NCBI GenBank assembly: GCA_948474755.1
Contig: CAOLHI010000609.1
Span: forward strand, 434,001 to 498,000
Direction: 5' to 3'
Source of the DNA: Ctenosaura bakeri
Taxonomy: Eukaryota > Chordata > Lepidosauria > Squamata > Iguanidae
Length of the DNA: 64,000 bases
The stretch's first letter is position 1. Each line of letters opens with the position of its first letter. The notes under the pieces were generated by a model. The model was given only the letters and a program-made list of their open reading frames with translations, was not told where the DNA came from and made no database searches. The position numbers and the translations under genes are program-made. This document shows, piece after piece, positions 48,606 to 60,268 of this stretch.

Positions 48606-49126
48606 AGCATCTTTTTGTTCTACTCCCCCCGCCCCCAAGTTTGCACATATAAATGCATCCAACTAGCAACACATATATTTGGGAAGCATGCACACATACA
48701 TTATGGGAAATCCCATAAACCGCATACATTAGAATGAAAGAAAATATTTATTAGTAAAAGCATGAATGATATATACATATGCAAAGAAAAAACAGTTTCT
48801 CAACTGGATGGAATATTTGGATGGAGCAAGTGTTCTGTTGAGATCCTGCAAAACACCGCAAAAAGGACACTGACAAATTTTGACATTCCCAGTCTTCACA
48901 GTGCAGATGGAGAAAGTTTCACCAGGATACTTCTCCCAGTGCTGAATCCAGATGAATTGGCCACTGATGGAGACCACTTCTGGAGAGGAGACAAATCACA
49001 ATTGGTTTCAGATGAGATAGTGGAAGGTGTTAAACAGCCAAATGGAAATTTTTGGAATGAAAAGCAGCCAAATGGAATATTTTAGCATCATACACTTTAC
49101 TCAGAAATAAAAATACAAGAATATTG

Positions 49127-49323
49127 GTTGTGTATGGATAGGGGGGCGATGAGGCGGTTCGCCTACAGCAGAAATGTTTTCAGGGCATCCGGGCTCATAG
49201 TCAAGTCCCTATGCACTGTAGCCATGCCCCCAAGCACTGTGGCCATATCCTTGCATACCATGGCCACACTCCTGCTCCTGTAGCCCCCCCATCACCCTCC
49301 ATGACCTCCAAGCTGCACCACTG
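49127..49323. mobile_element. Possible hAT-type non-autonomous element
   Basis: A GC-rich block is flanked by identical 10-mers aagaatattg (49117-49126 and 49324-49333). The right end is gctgcaccactg, so inverted it opens CAGTGGTGCAGC, a hAT-like terminus. The left end is poorly preserved. Internally, a short unit (ccatgcccccaagcactgtgg) repeats in variant forms. Confidence 0.5.
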
Positions 49324-49435
49324 AAGAATATTGATAGTTAATGATTTCTAAACCTGCTGAAAGGTGCAGAAACAACATTCTGGACTTGTCAGTAATAATA
49401 GGGGAGGGGAAGAGAGAGAGACACATAGGCCTGAA

Positions 49436-49560
49436 ATCTTAAGTTAGTTCTAAGTAGAGTACACCTATTGAATCAAGTGTTGACTGATGGATCAACATAA
49501 TGGTAATCCCATCAATTCAAGGGGTCTACTCTGTTCAGATGTAACAAGAAGATTCAGGCT
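49436..49560. repeat. Old palindromic repeat
   Basis: The sequence agtagagtacacctattgaa pairs with the inverse of tcaattcaaggggtctactc 60 bp on. This is the short reptile repeat noted at 6490. Confidence 0.45.
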
Positions 49561-50204
49561 GTTGTTTCTTAAATATTCCTTTACATGAACTCAGATGTCC
49601 TAAATTCAGTTCCTTCTCTTCTTGACTACATGGAATATAGTATACATTCTGTACCACATGAGAGGGTGTGACTACAGTACAGTTGCACTACAGTTGCAAT
49701 CAGTCAGTGTTCTTTAATATGAAAATAGTTTAGGTAATTTTGCTACGTGCTAAAAATGTTTCTAGGATCTACATTTCTATCTAAAGAAGGTTTGGTCTTA
49801 AAAATATTTGAGCTATAAATAAATACTGTCAGTGAAGCAAATCGCATGTGAAGAAAATCAGGATTTTGGATTTAACAAGGATTAGAACTGCAAAGACAGT
49901 GTAAAATGCTGGCAAGGTACAAGCAATCAATTTCACCCAGGCATTCCCCTCCGATATTCTGGTGACACTTTTCATAGATCACAACTGATGCAATGCAAAT
50001 TTCAGAAAGAATAAAGCAAGGTTATTGACATTCAATGATTTTTAAAGCTAACAAAAGATGCTGCAACAGCATGTGCTGTCTTAGCAGATACAGGAATGTC
50101 AGTGGATGTGTTGGCAATAATGGGAAAAGATGGGCACATGGTTTCTTAAATATCCTTTCACCAAAGAATTGGGCTGAAGCAGCTGTTAGAAATGTTACTA
50201 AAGA

Positions 50205-50295
50205 TGGTGAGGGTGGCCCTCCTTTATTTTTATGGAGATTTGTTCCAGGATCCTCTGTCTCGCGAATCCACAGTCACTATGTCCAGCAATGTGGT
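50205..50295. mobile_element. Possible Tigger-like MITE end
   Basis: The sequence gggtggccctcctttatttt, gttccaggatcctctgtc, cgcgaatccacagtc resembles the terminus type at 27978. Confidence 0.3.
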
Positions 50296-50518
50296 ATCTT
50301 GAGCAGTAGTATAGGTTACAAGCTCTGCAGAGTCACGTGTTCTTTCAACAGAAATTTACACTTTTAACTTTAATATTTTGGGGACCATTTGTTACTAAAA
50401 TTACATCTTGTGTAGGTGATTCTGTCAGAGAGGCTAGGGCTCTGGTGCTGAGAATTCTCAGCACTCTCACTAGAAGCAAAGCAGAAAACACCCAGAGTTT
50501 CTGATTACCTTTGACAAA

Positions 50519-50713
50519 GGACCTTTCCACACTACACTGTTATAGTGCTGTTATTCCAACATCCTATGGAATCCTGGTGTTTGCAGTTTAGGGAGGGGCA
50601 TTTAGAAGTCTCAGCCAGAGAGCTCTTTGGCCTCCATAAACTACAAACCCCAGAATTCCACAGGATTTTGAAAGTGGAATAATAACACCATAACAGTGTA
50701 CAGTGGAAAGGCC
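50519..50713. mobile_element. MITE family A, full length (195 bp)
   Basis: Ends ggacctttccacac and cagtggaaaggcc. Flanks are AAA and TAA. The same palindromic arms and central cagccagagagctctttgg are present. Confidence 0.8.
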
Positions 50714-50741
50714 TAAAGTTGTGTCTGGTATAAAACATATT

Positions 50742-50785
50742 ATCGTTGCTGCTGTTTGCCTTCTAAGTCATTTGAAGTAGAGGAG
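50742..50785 (-). repeat. Sauria-type SINE 3' scrap
   Basis: It has cgttgctgctgtttgccttc, taagtcatttgaagtag: the antisense tail only. Confidence 0.5.
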
Positions 50786-50804
50786 TTGCTGTTGTTTCTC
50801 TTCC

Positions 50805-51062
50805 CGTTCCAACTGATGTTGCATGCCTCCAAGTAATTCATAACTTATGGTGATCATAAGGCAAAACCCATCACAGGATTTTCTTGGCAAGATCTGTTTA
50901 GAGGGAATTTGAAATTGCCTTCCTCTGAGGCTGAGAGTGTGTGACTGACATGCCCAAAGTCAGTCAGTGGGTTTCCATGGGTTTCCACGAGCAGGAATTT
51001 GAAGACTGGTTTTCCAGAATCCTAGTCCAGCATTCAAACCGCTATATCACACCGGGTCTCAT
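50805..51062 (-). repeat. Sauria-type SINE (antisense)
   Basis: It has gatgttgcatgcctccaagt, ttttcttggcaagatctg, ccttcctctgaggctgagag, then a duplicated gtttccatgg block and ccgctatatcacaccgggt. Confidence 0.85.
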
Positions 51063-52668
51063 GAAACATATGCAAGCTTGTAATATGGACACTGTTAGAA
51101 CAGTTTGAGAGGTATATACATGCAAAATGCATGCTTAGTTGAAGTGTGATTTTGGAATGAGCAAATCACCCATTTAGGTATTATATGATTGATGTGTTTA
51201 GAAACCTAAGACTATGAGAAGAGTTTGCTGAATGCATTTAATGTTCTAATTTGGGTTTGATGTCCCTGAAACATCAAACATCCCCAAAGAAGAGAGGGTG
51301 GTCAACTGCCAGTAGGTGGTAGAAATTAAGGAGAGCAAATAATTTTACTGGATTTGAGATTTTTGATGAAGCCTTCTGAGATTCAGTGAGAGATAAATCA
51401 CACTTTGCCTCAGAAATCATTTTTAAGGCTAGCTTTGCATATCAGAGAAATGAAATATGCAAAAAAATGCATACAGTTTAAAAGGTGGCTGCTGAAAATG
51501 TGCGTAGTCAAATGCACACACAAATGTGTGTATTAAAAAAATGTATCAATAGAGGTGTTTTTATGTACGTAAAAATGCAGATGGAAAGTAGGTGTTGAAT
51601 TTCCACGTAGAAAGGAAACAAAATCTTACAACTTGATTCAGCAAAGGACAAGAATGCATGTGAGTTCAGAGAAGAGCAATGAATAACAAAGAGATTTTAT
51701 TTTATATTATTTTGTTTTTGTACATCCCTAGACAGGATTTAGTCAGTGATCTTGACAGCCTGAAGTAGGTCATACCTGGAGGTGAGGTGATAGTAGGTAA
51801 TATCTTTGTACTGCCTGATTTACTCAATAATCTTTAGGGTTTATAGTGGACATTTAAAACACCCTCAAGCTCTCTTGAGAAATAATTCATGGGATCTGTT
51901 CACACAAGGCTGAACTTGAAAGACCAAAAGCTGACTCACTTTGTTTTAAGCACTGTTTAGCTTTTCAGGTTAAGTATTTGGTGACATTTTTTTTTCTTTT
52001 AGAGAAAGCGACTCTTCTCTAATAGATAGCCTGATTATCATATTGAACATATAACAATGTATGTGGAATACGGAGCATATTTTAAAACTATTGTTTAATG
52101 CATTCCATTTTGACTTTTCATCATAGACTTCCTTTGGGTCCCTCTGAGCCAACAAAATAATGCTGGTTGTTAGGCTGAAGGTTTATTCAATTAATTAGGC
52201 TATAAATTTCAAGAGATACCTAGCGTGGGCAACAATTTTAGGGATGCTGACATTTTATTTCAAGCAATACATTCTGGGTGACTGAGAAGCACTATTAATT
52301 TTCTGGTGACAGCTTTAAAAACAGAGGCCCTGATTTCGTGTGTAGTATCTATAGTTCTTCAGTCATATGTTTATGAGAAGAAGTCAATCATTGGAATCCA
52401 TGCTTTGAGGAAACAGAGCTCTGGGACCCAATGAAATTATCTCATAAACGTTAGATCTGAGGGGTAACAATGAATAAATAAATCTGAATTTCTCCCACAT
52501 TTCAGATTTGGAGGACTTAGATTTGTCCTGGATGAGCTGTAGTTTGATGCTTTTGTTGTTTTGACATGTTGATTTTGTTGATACAACAACTTTCATTTAT
52601 CAATATCAGACCTCAGATTTCCATTTGAGGTTAAAAAGGGAACTTTTAGTTGTATCAATACATTTGAC
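51063..52668. other. No gene recognised
   Basis: Repeat-poor AT-rich DNA. Nothing coding or structured was seen. Confidence 0.4.
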
Positions 52669-52671
52669 TTA

Positions 52672-53506
52672 GGCCATTTCTGCACAAGAGGGAAGAAGCG
52701 GTTCACTGCAAGTCAAGAGTGATGTTTTTATACTCTGATTAGAAACTGAATTCAGAAATTCAGAAACTCTGCTGTCTGCCCCCACCCCACATTTACGTTG
52801 CACTACTGCAGAGAACAGTGGTTGCTGCATCCGCAACAACAAGTCCCTGGCCACTCCCATTCCCCCCTCACCCCACCATTGCTGATTGGTCTGGTTTAAA
52901 AAAAAAAAAACCCACACATTTTTAACACATTTCTGCGTTGCTATGTTTGTGCATAGGTATGCATGTTTGTTGATACATGGGGAAAAAAACATGTTTTAAC
53001 AGTCCAGTAATGTAACAGTCCAGTCCAGTAATGGACTGTTAAAACGTGGGTTTTTTTCCATGTATCAACAAACATACATACCTATGCACAAATGTAGCAA
53101 TGCAGAGATGTGTTAAAAATGTGTGTGTGTTTTTTTGCACACATTGCATGAGGACAATAATGACATCAGCCTGTCCTTTGATGGGCGGAGAGAGCTAGGG
53201 ATAGAAATGATGGAAGGAACAGCCTGGTAATGCCCATAGCTGGCCACTTCTGCAATGTGAATCGATGTGACGCTCCTGCATGTAGGCAAAAACTGAAGCA
53301 GAACCAGTTTGGGAGATTTACATTGGAGTTTTTCTATTTTTCACATACAGTGGTTTCTCATCACAGTGAACTGCAGTGAACCATTCTAGGAGCTGAAAAC
53401 GTGCAGAACCAAGAGCAAAACTACAAAGTTAAAACGGTTCAACATGCAGACAGGAGGGTAAGAATTTGAGATGACTACTATGTATTGACCTTGTACAGAA
53501 ATGACC
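52672..53506. mobile_element. Non-autonomous element D with long internal hairpin (835 bp)
   Basis: Left end ggccatttctgcac; the inverse of the right end is ggtcatttctgtac. Flanks are TTA and TAA. At its heart are inverted arms of about 105 bp (52898-53010 and 53030-53137). They share atgtttgtgcataggtatg, tgtttgttgatacatgg and gttttaacagtcca, around a loop of some 20 bp. A subterminal pair (ggttcactgca and tgcagtgaacc) is also inverted. No transposase ORF. Confidence 0.75.
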
Positions 53507-55392
53507 TAAAATTAATTTTAGCTGTCTTTCAGTTAGGAAATTATGACATTGTAATCTAGCATCACAAACTCATAACTGTTTCATATTCATAATTATGACG
53601 TTGACATCATTGACATAACCACAAACGTGCCTAAATCCCACCAGAAAAGCTTGGGATTCATGCCAAATGAAGGAGTTCTGTGCCACTGGCAAGCAGGGTA
53701 CTAACAGATGACACACCCACACGCTCGCTGGCAGTGAGCCACGGTGTGATAAGAAGTTGCAAATGATCCTGCAGTGCTTCATCTCATCATATTACTGATT
53801 CTTGGCAGGAGGCAGCTGGACATATTGTCCTTTAGCAGCCCACTCACCAGAACTGCAGAACTTCTTCACCTGGTATGGCTGCCTGGCTTTTCAAGTGGGG
53901 GTAGGAAATGGAATGTAGGTATGACAATGTAGCTACATTTCCCATGCAGAATCTTGGAATTTGGAATCAGAATTAAATTTTTATGCCAACATCTTAAAAA
54001 ATGTGGACTTTACTGATTCATTGCTCATTGTTTCACTCATTCACTCATTAATTCACCCACCCACTATCCAGGTCCTTTTTTAAATTGCCTTTTCTGCATA
54101 GGAAATAGCATTTCTACATAGAAAAATAACATCCTCTGTAGAAAAAGACTGTTTTCTGTTCAGAAAAGGCTGTGATTTGGGAATTATTCTGCACAAAATT
54201 CACAGATAGGTGAATAGCTTAGAAAAATATTTTCTGTGCATGAAGCAGCATTTCAAATGAAAAAAAAATATTTCTGTGCATATATATGTGTGTGTATGTA
54301 TGTATATATATATATATATATATTTGCTGCACAGAGAATATTGTTCTGTGTGCATCCATGTAAGAATTCTGATCAGATGATTTTTTTTTTTTGAAGACTT
54401 TCTTGCAGTGGGAGTAAAATTTCCAAACTTGTGCATTGTTTTTTTGTTCTTTAACAAAAAATCTTAGGGAAGAATTAGATCCCCACTATTTCTCCATGAC
54501 AGACACTTAAAGAGATATTTTCTTTTGTACTTCTGCTATTATCAGTCTGATTTATTGTATCAATTTTACTGGATAATTTGTTTTAGCTAGCAATAGTTCT
54601 ATGACAGAAGGAGCAAAACTCTTTGTATACAGACTACATTGGAATATTATCAAAATCTGCTTGCTTTTCTTTTTTTCATACCATCTTTAGATGGGTATGG
54701 AAGAACTTCTTCTAGTCTCCACTCTCCCCTCCCCACCAGCCAACAATTGTCCTCTCTGAACCCTCTTATGCCCTAACAATGCACAACAGCATGGGAAACT
54801 CCCCTGGAGCAGACTCATGGTGCCATTCATGACTACAGTGGATCTTTGTCTATTTACAGTACCTTATGTATCTACACAAAGATATTTACTGATTCATTGC
54901 TCTTTACTTCACTTAATTCACTCATTATTCAGCTGCCTCTTCAAAAGCTTCAAAGCATCTTTCTGATACCTCAGATTCTACGATTCCACATGAATACACA
55001 CATTTATAGTAATAAAATTCCAAGCAATCATAAAATATGATTGCATCATCTAACACTAGACTTTTGTCACTGGTTCCTCTTGGGAATCTGTGGCTATTGA
55101 GCCATTTGAAGAAAAGAAGAAGTGAAAAAAGAATGATGTTCAGTTTTACCACAGCTCTTTAGTTTTATTAACACCAGAGTTCCATTTGCACAAAGTAATA
55201 GCTTCCTGTAAAATCTCTACAAAACTTTGGTATCCATACAAAGCTTTGGTATCCATACAAAGCTACTTCTATTTTCAGTATTCTGTCTTTTTTTTTGGTG
55301 GCAAATTCATGTAAGTTAGACCCCTCTCCCAGACATAAAAGGTTTCAGTCCTTCTGTTGGATGCTTTACGGTGGAAGATGAACAAGGAACTT
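53507..55392. other. No gene; TA/TG microsatellite, tandem duplication
   Basis: A TG/TA compound tract lies at 54282-54323. A two-copy duplication of ctttggtatccatacaaag lies at 55221-55263. Nothing else was recognised. Confidence 0.5.
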
Positions 55393-55558
55393 CATTGTTG
55401 TTGTGTACCCTCAAGTCATGTCGAACTTATGGTCACCCTAAGGCAAACCTATCATGGGGTTTTCTGGGACTAACAGTGTGTCACATACCGAATTGAACCC
55501 TGATCTCCAAGGCTGCCTATGCAACACTCAGATCATTACACCAAGCTGGCTCTTAACC
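55393..55558 (-). repeat. Sauria-type SINE (antisense, shortened)
   Basis: It has gttgttgtgtaccctcaagt, cctatcatggggttttctgg, attgaaccctgatctccaag, ttacaccaagctggctctt. The middle 'cctcagaggaagg' module is missing. Confidence 0.8.
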
Positions 55559-55589
55559 AGGGAAATAACCTCCTTGGTTATACTTTTTG

Positions 55590-55652
55590 ACTTCCATTGA
55601 CCATGATATCCTTTTTGACAGACTGTCTAGGTTGGGAACTTACCCAGCATGA
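55590..55652 (+). pseudogene. 60-bp LINE reverse-transcriptase scrap
   Basis: The sequence attgaccatgatatcctttt, gacagactgtctaggttgg corresponds to the VDH-I-L-RL segment of the CR1/L2-type RT seen at 21590. Confidence 0.45.
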
Positions 55653-55937
55653 GCCAGCAAGATATAGGCACCAGCATGGTTTATGTTTATTTAACAAAGA
55701 GTTGGAAGAAATGGCAAGGGCCATATAATCTAAGTCCTTTCCATGCAGGAATACACAACTGAAACCTTCCTGAAAGATGGCCAGCTGACCTTGGTTTAAA
55801 GACTCAAAGGAGTTAAGTTCACAACCCTCTGAGGCAATTTGTTTCACTGCCAAACAGCTCTTAGCACCAGGAAATTCTTCCTAAGGTTTAAAGGGATTTT
55901 CTTTTCTTGCAATTTGAATCTGCAGATTTGTGTCCAA

Positions 55938-56347
55938 GGCCCTTTTTGCAGGACATTGACATCCTGCCACAGGGACAGGAGAAGGATGGGCCTACAACAA
56001 TGGTTACACAAGACACCATTGCAGTCCCATCCTTCTCCCATCCTCAGGCTGCATGATCACAGATCAAATCATTAACAGGTTTTCCCCATCAATGATCTGT
56101 GATCATGCCACCATCTTGCATTTACTCAGTGTGTGGAGGGTTTGGAGGTACAATGTCTGTACTTCCTGCCCCAGTGCACCCTGGGACTGTACTCAGCTGC
56201 ACTGTGGTAGAAAAAGGCAGACCAATTGCACTTCCTGGAGACAGCTGGTGCTGAGGGGAGTACTTGCATCATGCTCCCATCCTGGCAGAGCTGCTGTTGG
56301 GATCCCCACAGGATGCCACCAAGAACAGGTAAGGTGCAAAAAAGGCT
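55938..56347. mobile_element. MITE type E nested in CR1 (410 bp)
   Basis: Left end ggccctttttgcag; the inverse of the right end is agccttttttgcac. The flanks are CAA and CTA, where CR1 would read gtcctagtctc, so the duplication was probably CTA. Two internal hairpins occur: gagaaggatggg with cccatccttctc, and atgatcacagatca with tgatctgtgatcat. The 176-codon ORF starting at 56053 runs from this element into CR1 and is an artefact. Confidence 0.7.
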
Positions 56348-56859
56348 CTAGTCTCTGCAGTAGCAGAAAACAAGCTTGTTCCATTTTGCTCACTGCAGAA
56401 CATCCTTTCAACTCTTTAAAAATGGATACTGTGTCACCTCTAATGTTCCTCTTCACTAAGCTAGACATACCCAGCTGCTTAAGATTAGAGCTCAGTTTCC
56501 AGACTTATTGCCATCTTCCTTTCCCTCCTTTGCACATGTTCAGATTATCAATATCCTTTCTGAACTGGGCTGCCCAAAACTGAAAACAGTTGAAGTAGCC
56601 CAGAATTGAATTGGCTTTTTAAGCCACCACACCATAATGCTTACCTTCATTTTACAGTCTACTAAAACCCTTGAGGTAAAAAGATCCTTTTTATGTGTAC
56701 TGCTGTCAAGCCAAGTGTCACACATCCTATATTGAAGTATTTCATTTTTTTCTGGCTAAACCTTACATTTGCTGACCAACCATGCAATAATGAGACCAGC
56801 CATAGAGAATTAGATTGACCTATTTAAATGGAATTGAAAACGAGTGAAACGAGCATAGT

Positions 56860-57840
56860 TTGGGTGTCATTTCATGACTTCCTACTCAGCCTTCCCCTGA
56901 GTTGCCCTTTGTCTGACCATCTACTGTAAGGTAGACCCAAGGAACCCCATGCCCACATTGCAGGACTTAAGCAAGAGCAAATCTTCCACCTAGGACTTAA
57001 GCAAGAGCACCTAGGGTAGTCTCCTTCCTCATCTATTGAGATTACTGGTACAGTAAAGGAACCAACCATTCCAAAGAACTCACTAGGTCTATGAATAGGC
57101 CTGCTGGCCCTTGAAGCAGCCTAGCATGGTCTACCGGAGTGCTGGGGGCCTTACTAGATTACCGTGGCCAAAGGCAGAGTTTTCCAAACTTTTCATGTTG
57201 GTGACACACTTTTTGAGCATGTATCATTTCGTGACACAGTAATTCACGAAGTGCAGGCAGCCCCTCCACCCAGACCTGACCCCTGATGCCCTTGATCTCA
57301 CCAGGGTCCTCCTCAGCCCAGGGCAGTAACGATGGGAGAGGCAGCCCCTTCACCCAGGCCTGGCCCACCACAGCAGTGGGAGAGGCAGCTGTTCCACCCA
57401 TTACACACCTACATACTGCGGCCAACAGAGTAACTTGCCATGGCACACAGTTTTGAAAGCTCTGGCCTAAGGAGTTAAAAGGCCCACATGACTTCCTGAA
57501 CTACCAGGGTTTAGTGGAGCCTACTAAAACTCAGTGGAGCTCACTCATATTCACCTTTTTTCATCCACAGGGGCCTACTAAGGTCTAGAAAGGGGCAGCA
57601 GGGACTATGGGGCCTACTGAGGCCATCCCATCCTATCTGGTCTGCTGACCAGCAAAAAGGGGGCCAAAGCTCCTACGGGGCACTATAAGACAAAATGAGG
57701 CCTAATAGACTTATCTTTGCCCACCTGACCTGTAAAGAGGGGGGCTAGCAGGCTACCCACAAGGGTTTGAAATGGACCAATTAATTAAAAAAAACACCTG
57801 ATAACCTACCCAAGCACCCCTACTGCAATTCAACACATTC
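56860..57840. other. Segment of unknown origin inside the CR1 copy
   Basis: It lies between two recognisable CR1 blocks but is not CR1-like. It is GC-richer and contains a loosely recurring ggcctactaagg/ggggcctactgagg motif, plus a two-copy duplication (aggacttaagcaagagca, 56962-57009). A hAT MITE sits inside it. Confidence 0.35.
57175..57464. mobile_element. hAT-type MITE, 290 bp, with 8-bp duplication
   Basis: Left end cagagttttccaaacttttc; right end cacagttttgaaagctctg. Flanks are gccaaagg and gcctaagg (7 of 8). The interior ttggtgacacactttttgag, tttcgtgacacagtaattca belongs to a widespread reptile hAT MITE. Confidence 0.85.
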
Positions 57841-58092
57841 AGATCATACAGTTGCCATGCAGTCCTTGAACTGACTGCCTGACCCACTGTTTTCTTCCTT
57901 CAAAAGAACCAGTGTCCATATTCATATTCCAAATTTGATGGACTGCTCCTTTATTCCACTACCAAATTTGTTTATAAAGATGTTGAAAAACACTGGGCCT
58001 GGAACAGATATATAAAGCACCCCACTAATCACTTCTGTCTAGGATGTACCATTAGTAGGGACATTTTAACTTTGGCCATCAACCAGTTCCAA

Positions 58093-58752
58093 TAACAACA
58101 ACTCATTTTATTGTATTTTAGCAAACCAGCTATCATGCAGAAATACAAAGAATAAACGGAAAATTAAATAAATTAATTTATATTTAATAGTTAATTTACA
58201 ACAGATGAATCACTTTCCATAACCCCCCTTACACTTTATAGCACATAATTGTAAGACCTTAACAAGAAATTTAGATAGTCTAAAAGATACATATTTCACA
58301 ACATCAGATAACAGAAAAGAGACTTTCACAAAAGAAGAACTTCCCTTAAGAGATTTCAATAAAGGAAAAAAATAATAATTCCTAAGATCATTATAAATAA
58401 AGCATTCAAGCAATATCTAAGTTAGGTCTTCCGTGGAGACAGAGTTGCAACCACAATCTCTGTCCTTCATAGGAACACCTTATAATGGACCATCTGAGCT
58501 CCTAATGGAAGAACATTCAACCTGACATGTAGAAAGGCTAAACTCATTTTAATGCTTCGAAGATCTACTGGGTAACTTGGAAGAGATAGATACAATGGGG
58601 TGAAAGAGACAAAAATTTGTTGGATTGGCAGGACTTAATCTCACTCATCTGTGATTGCATCTCAGTATCCTTGAGTCCTTGGAGAATTACTATTTTTATT
58701 CTGTCATACCCTTGAGTCAAAAGGAAGGGAACTGAAAACCCCAAATTCATGG
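58093..58752 (-). mobile_element. Non-LTR LINE 3' fragment nested in CR1 (660 bp)
   Basis: It is bounded by caaccagttccaa (58080-58092) and caaccagttacaa (58753-58765), a 13-bp target duplication with one mismatch. The insertion is antisense, and its tail side reads aataacaacaactcatttta. CR1 resumes at once after it. Family is uncertain; it could belong to the RT relic at 40590. Confidence 0.65.
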
Positions 58753-59803
58753 CAACCAGTTACAAATTGTCCTAACTATAGCAATATCTATCCCATATTT
58801 TACCTCCTTGTCTACAAGAATATCATTGGGGATCTTGCCAAAGTCTTACTGAAACCAAGATATGTTAATCCATGGCATGTTTGTGATGTTCCAGGCTTGT
58901 ATCTCTATATTTAATAAAAAAAGTATAGAGTTTTCTGGCATGACTTCTTTTTGAGTTTTTTATATATATATATATATATATATACAATTGCAACTTTCCT
59001 CTATAATTGCATTTAATGATCTGTTCTAAAAACTTTCCTGGTTTTGATGTAAAGCTGACTGGATAGTGCTTGTTTGAGTCCCTTTTTCCCCCTTTTCTGG
59101 AAGATGGGAATAATATTTGCCCTTTTCCGGGCTGCTAGGACCTCTTCTGTTGTCCAAGAATCCTCAAAGATTATTAACTGTGGCTCTGAGATTACATTTT
59201 GTACTCCTGAATGCAGTTCATCTTGCCTAAGAAGCTTTGATTTATTTATTTATTCTGTACCCCCTTCTTTAGCTATTCTGAGTTGCATTCCCTTTTACTG
59301 CATCACTTGCTCTGTTTTCATCAGGTGTAACACTGTTTTCCTTTTGGGACAAGACTGAAACAAAGAAGCAGCTGCCTTTTCCCTTTGTCCCCTGGTAGTA
59401 CCCAACCATTTTTCCATGCAGTGGCCTTACAATTTTTTAATTTTTATTCCTCCACATATATACAAAAAAATCCTTGTAATTATTTTAACCTAACCCAGGA
59501 GACCTGAACTCATTCCAAACTTTAGCTTTACTGACTTTCTCCATAGAAATACTCATTATTGGTTTATTTTTCTCTTAAGGAGTTCTCCTTTCTTTTATTT
59601 CTTGCACATGCCTCTTTTAAATTTCAGCTCATCTGAAAGTTCTGTATACATCCACAATATCTCCCCTTTAAGAAATTCCAGTTTGTCATCAAGTCTTTTT
59701 CCATTAAGCATTGTTGACCATGAGATCTTACATAATACATCCCTAAGACTAGTGAAATCAACTTTCTTAAAGCCATAGTTTATGTCTGACTATGTTAGAC
59801 TTT

Positions 59804-60268
59804 GGCCCTTTCTGCCCCGGACTATTAAAATGGCGCAGAGCGGCCTCCGACAGAGGTCTTCTGCATCGTAGAGTGGACTGGGGTGGACTACTTTTCGTAG
59901 TTCTGCACCTCAGTCTGCTCCAAAGTGACTGGAACTGGTCACGCAGTGTGCTTTTTAGAAACCTCTTTTAAGAGGTTTTTAAAAAGCAAGGAGCGCCCCC
60001 CCATGTTGCTCCATCACTGCGCTCCGGTGCAGATTTTCAGGCGTGCACTAGTGCGTGCCTGCAGATCTGCCAGGGGCAGGCTTTAGGCTGGAGAGCTTCT
60101 CCAGTTGGTGGAGAGCCTCCACCAACCGGAAGCTGCCATTTTGGACACCGGAGCAGTGCGGAGCAACAAGCTCGCACTGCTCCTCATCCCGACAGACTCG
60201 CCCGGATGCTGAAGAAGTCCGGTGAGTCCCTTTTTTGCGTGGTTCCTTTCACACGTGCGGAAAGAGTC
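59804..60268. mobile_element. MITE family B nested in CR1 (465 bp)
   Basis: Left end ggccctttctgccc, right end cggaaagagtc, TTT on both sides. It shares aaccggaagctgccatttt, actacttttcgtagttctgc and a hairpin (aaacctcttttaagaggttt) with the copies at 29450 and 30979. Confidence 0.85.

Noticed and set aside
48762..49085. 107-codon plus-strand ORF and an 82-codon minus-strand ORF with CPFCG
   Set aside because: Looks like decayed repeat sequence; no zinc-finger spacing or known domain.
4887..50713. Family A as a hAT element, from the 8-mer pair at 44003-44195
   Set aside because: Other copies, especially the SINE insertion at 10700, show clear 3-bp duplications.
56053..56583. 176-codon plus-strand ORF
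   Set aside because: It runs across the junction between MITE E and the antisense CR1, so it cannot be one functional unit.
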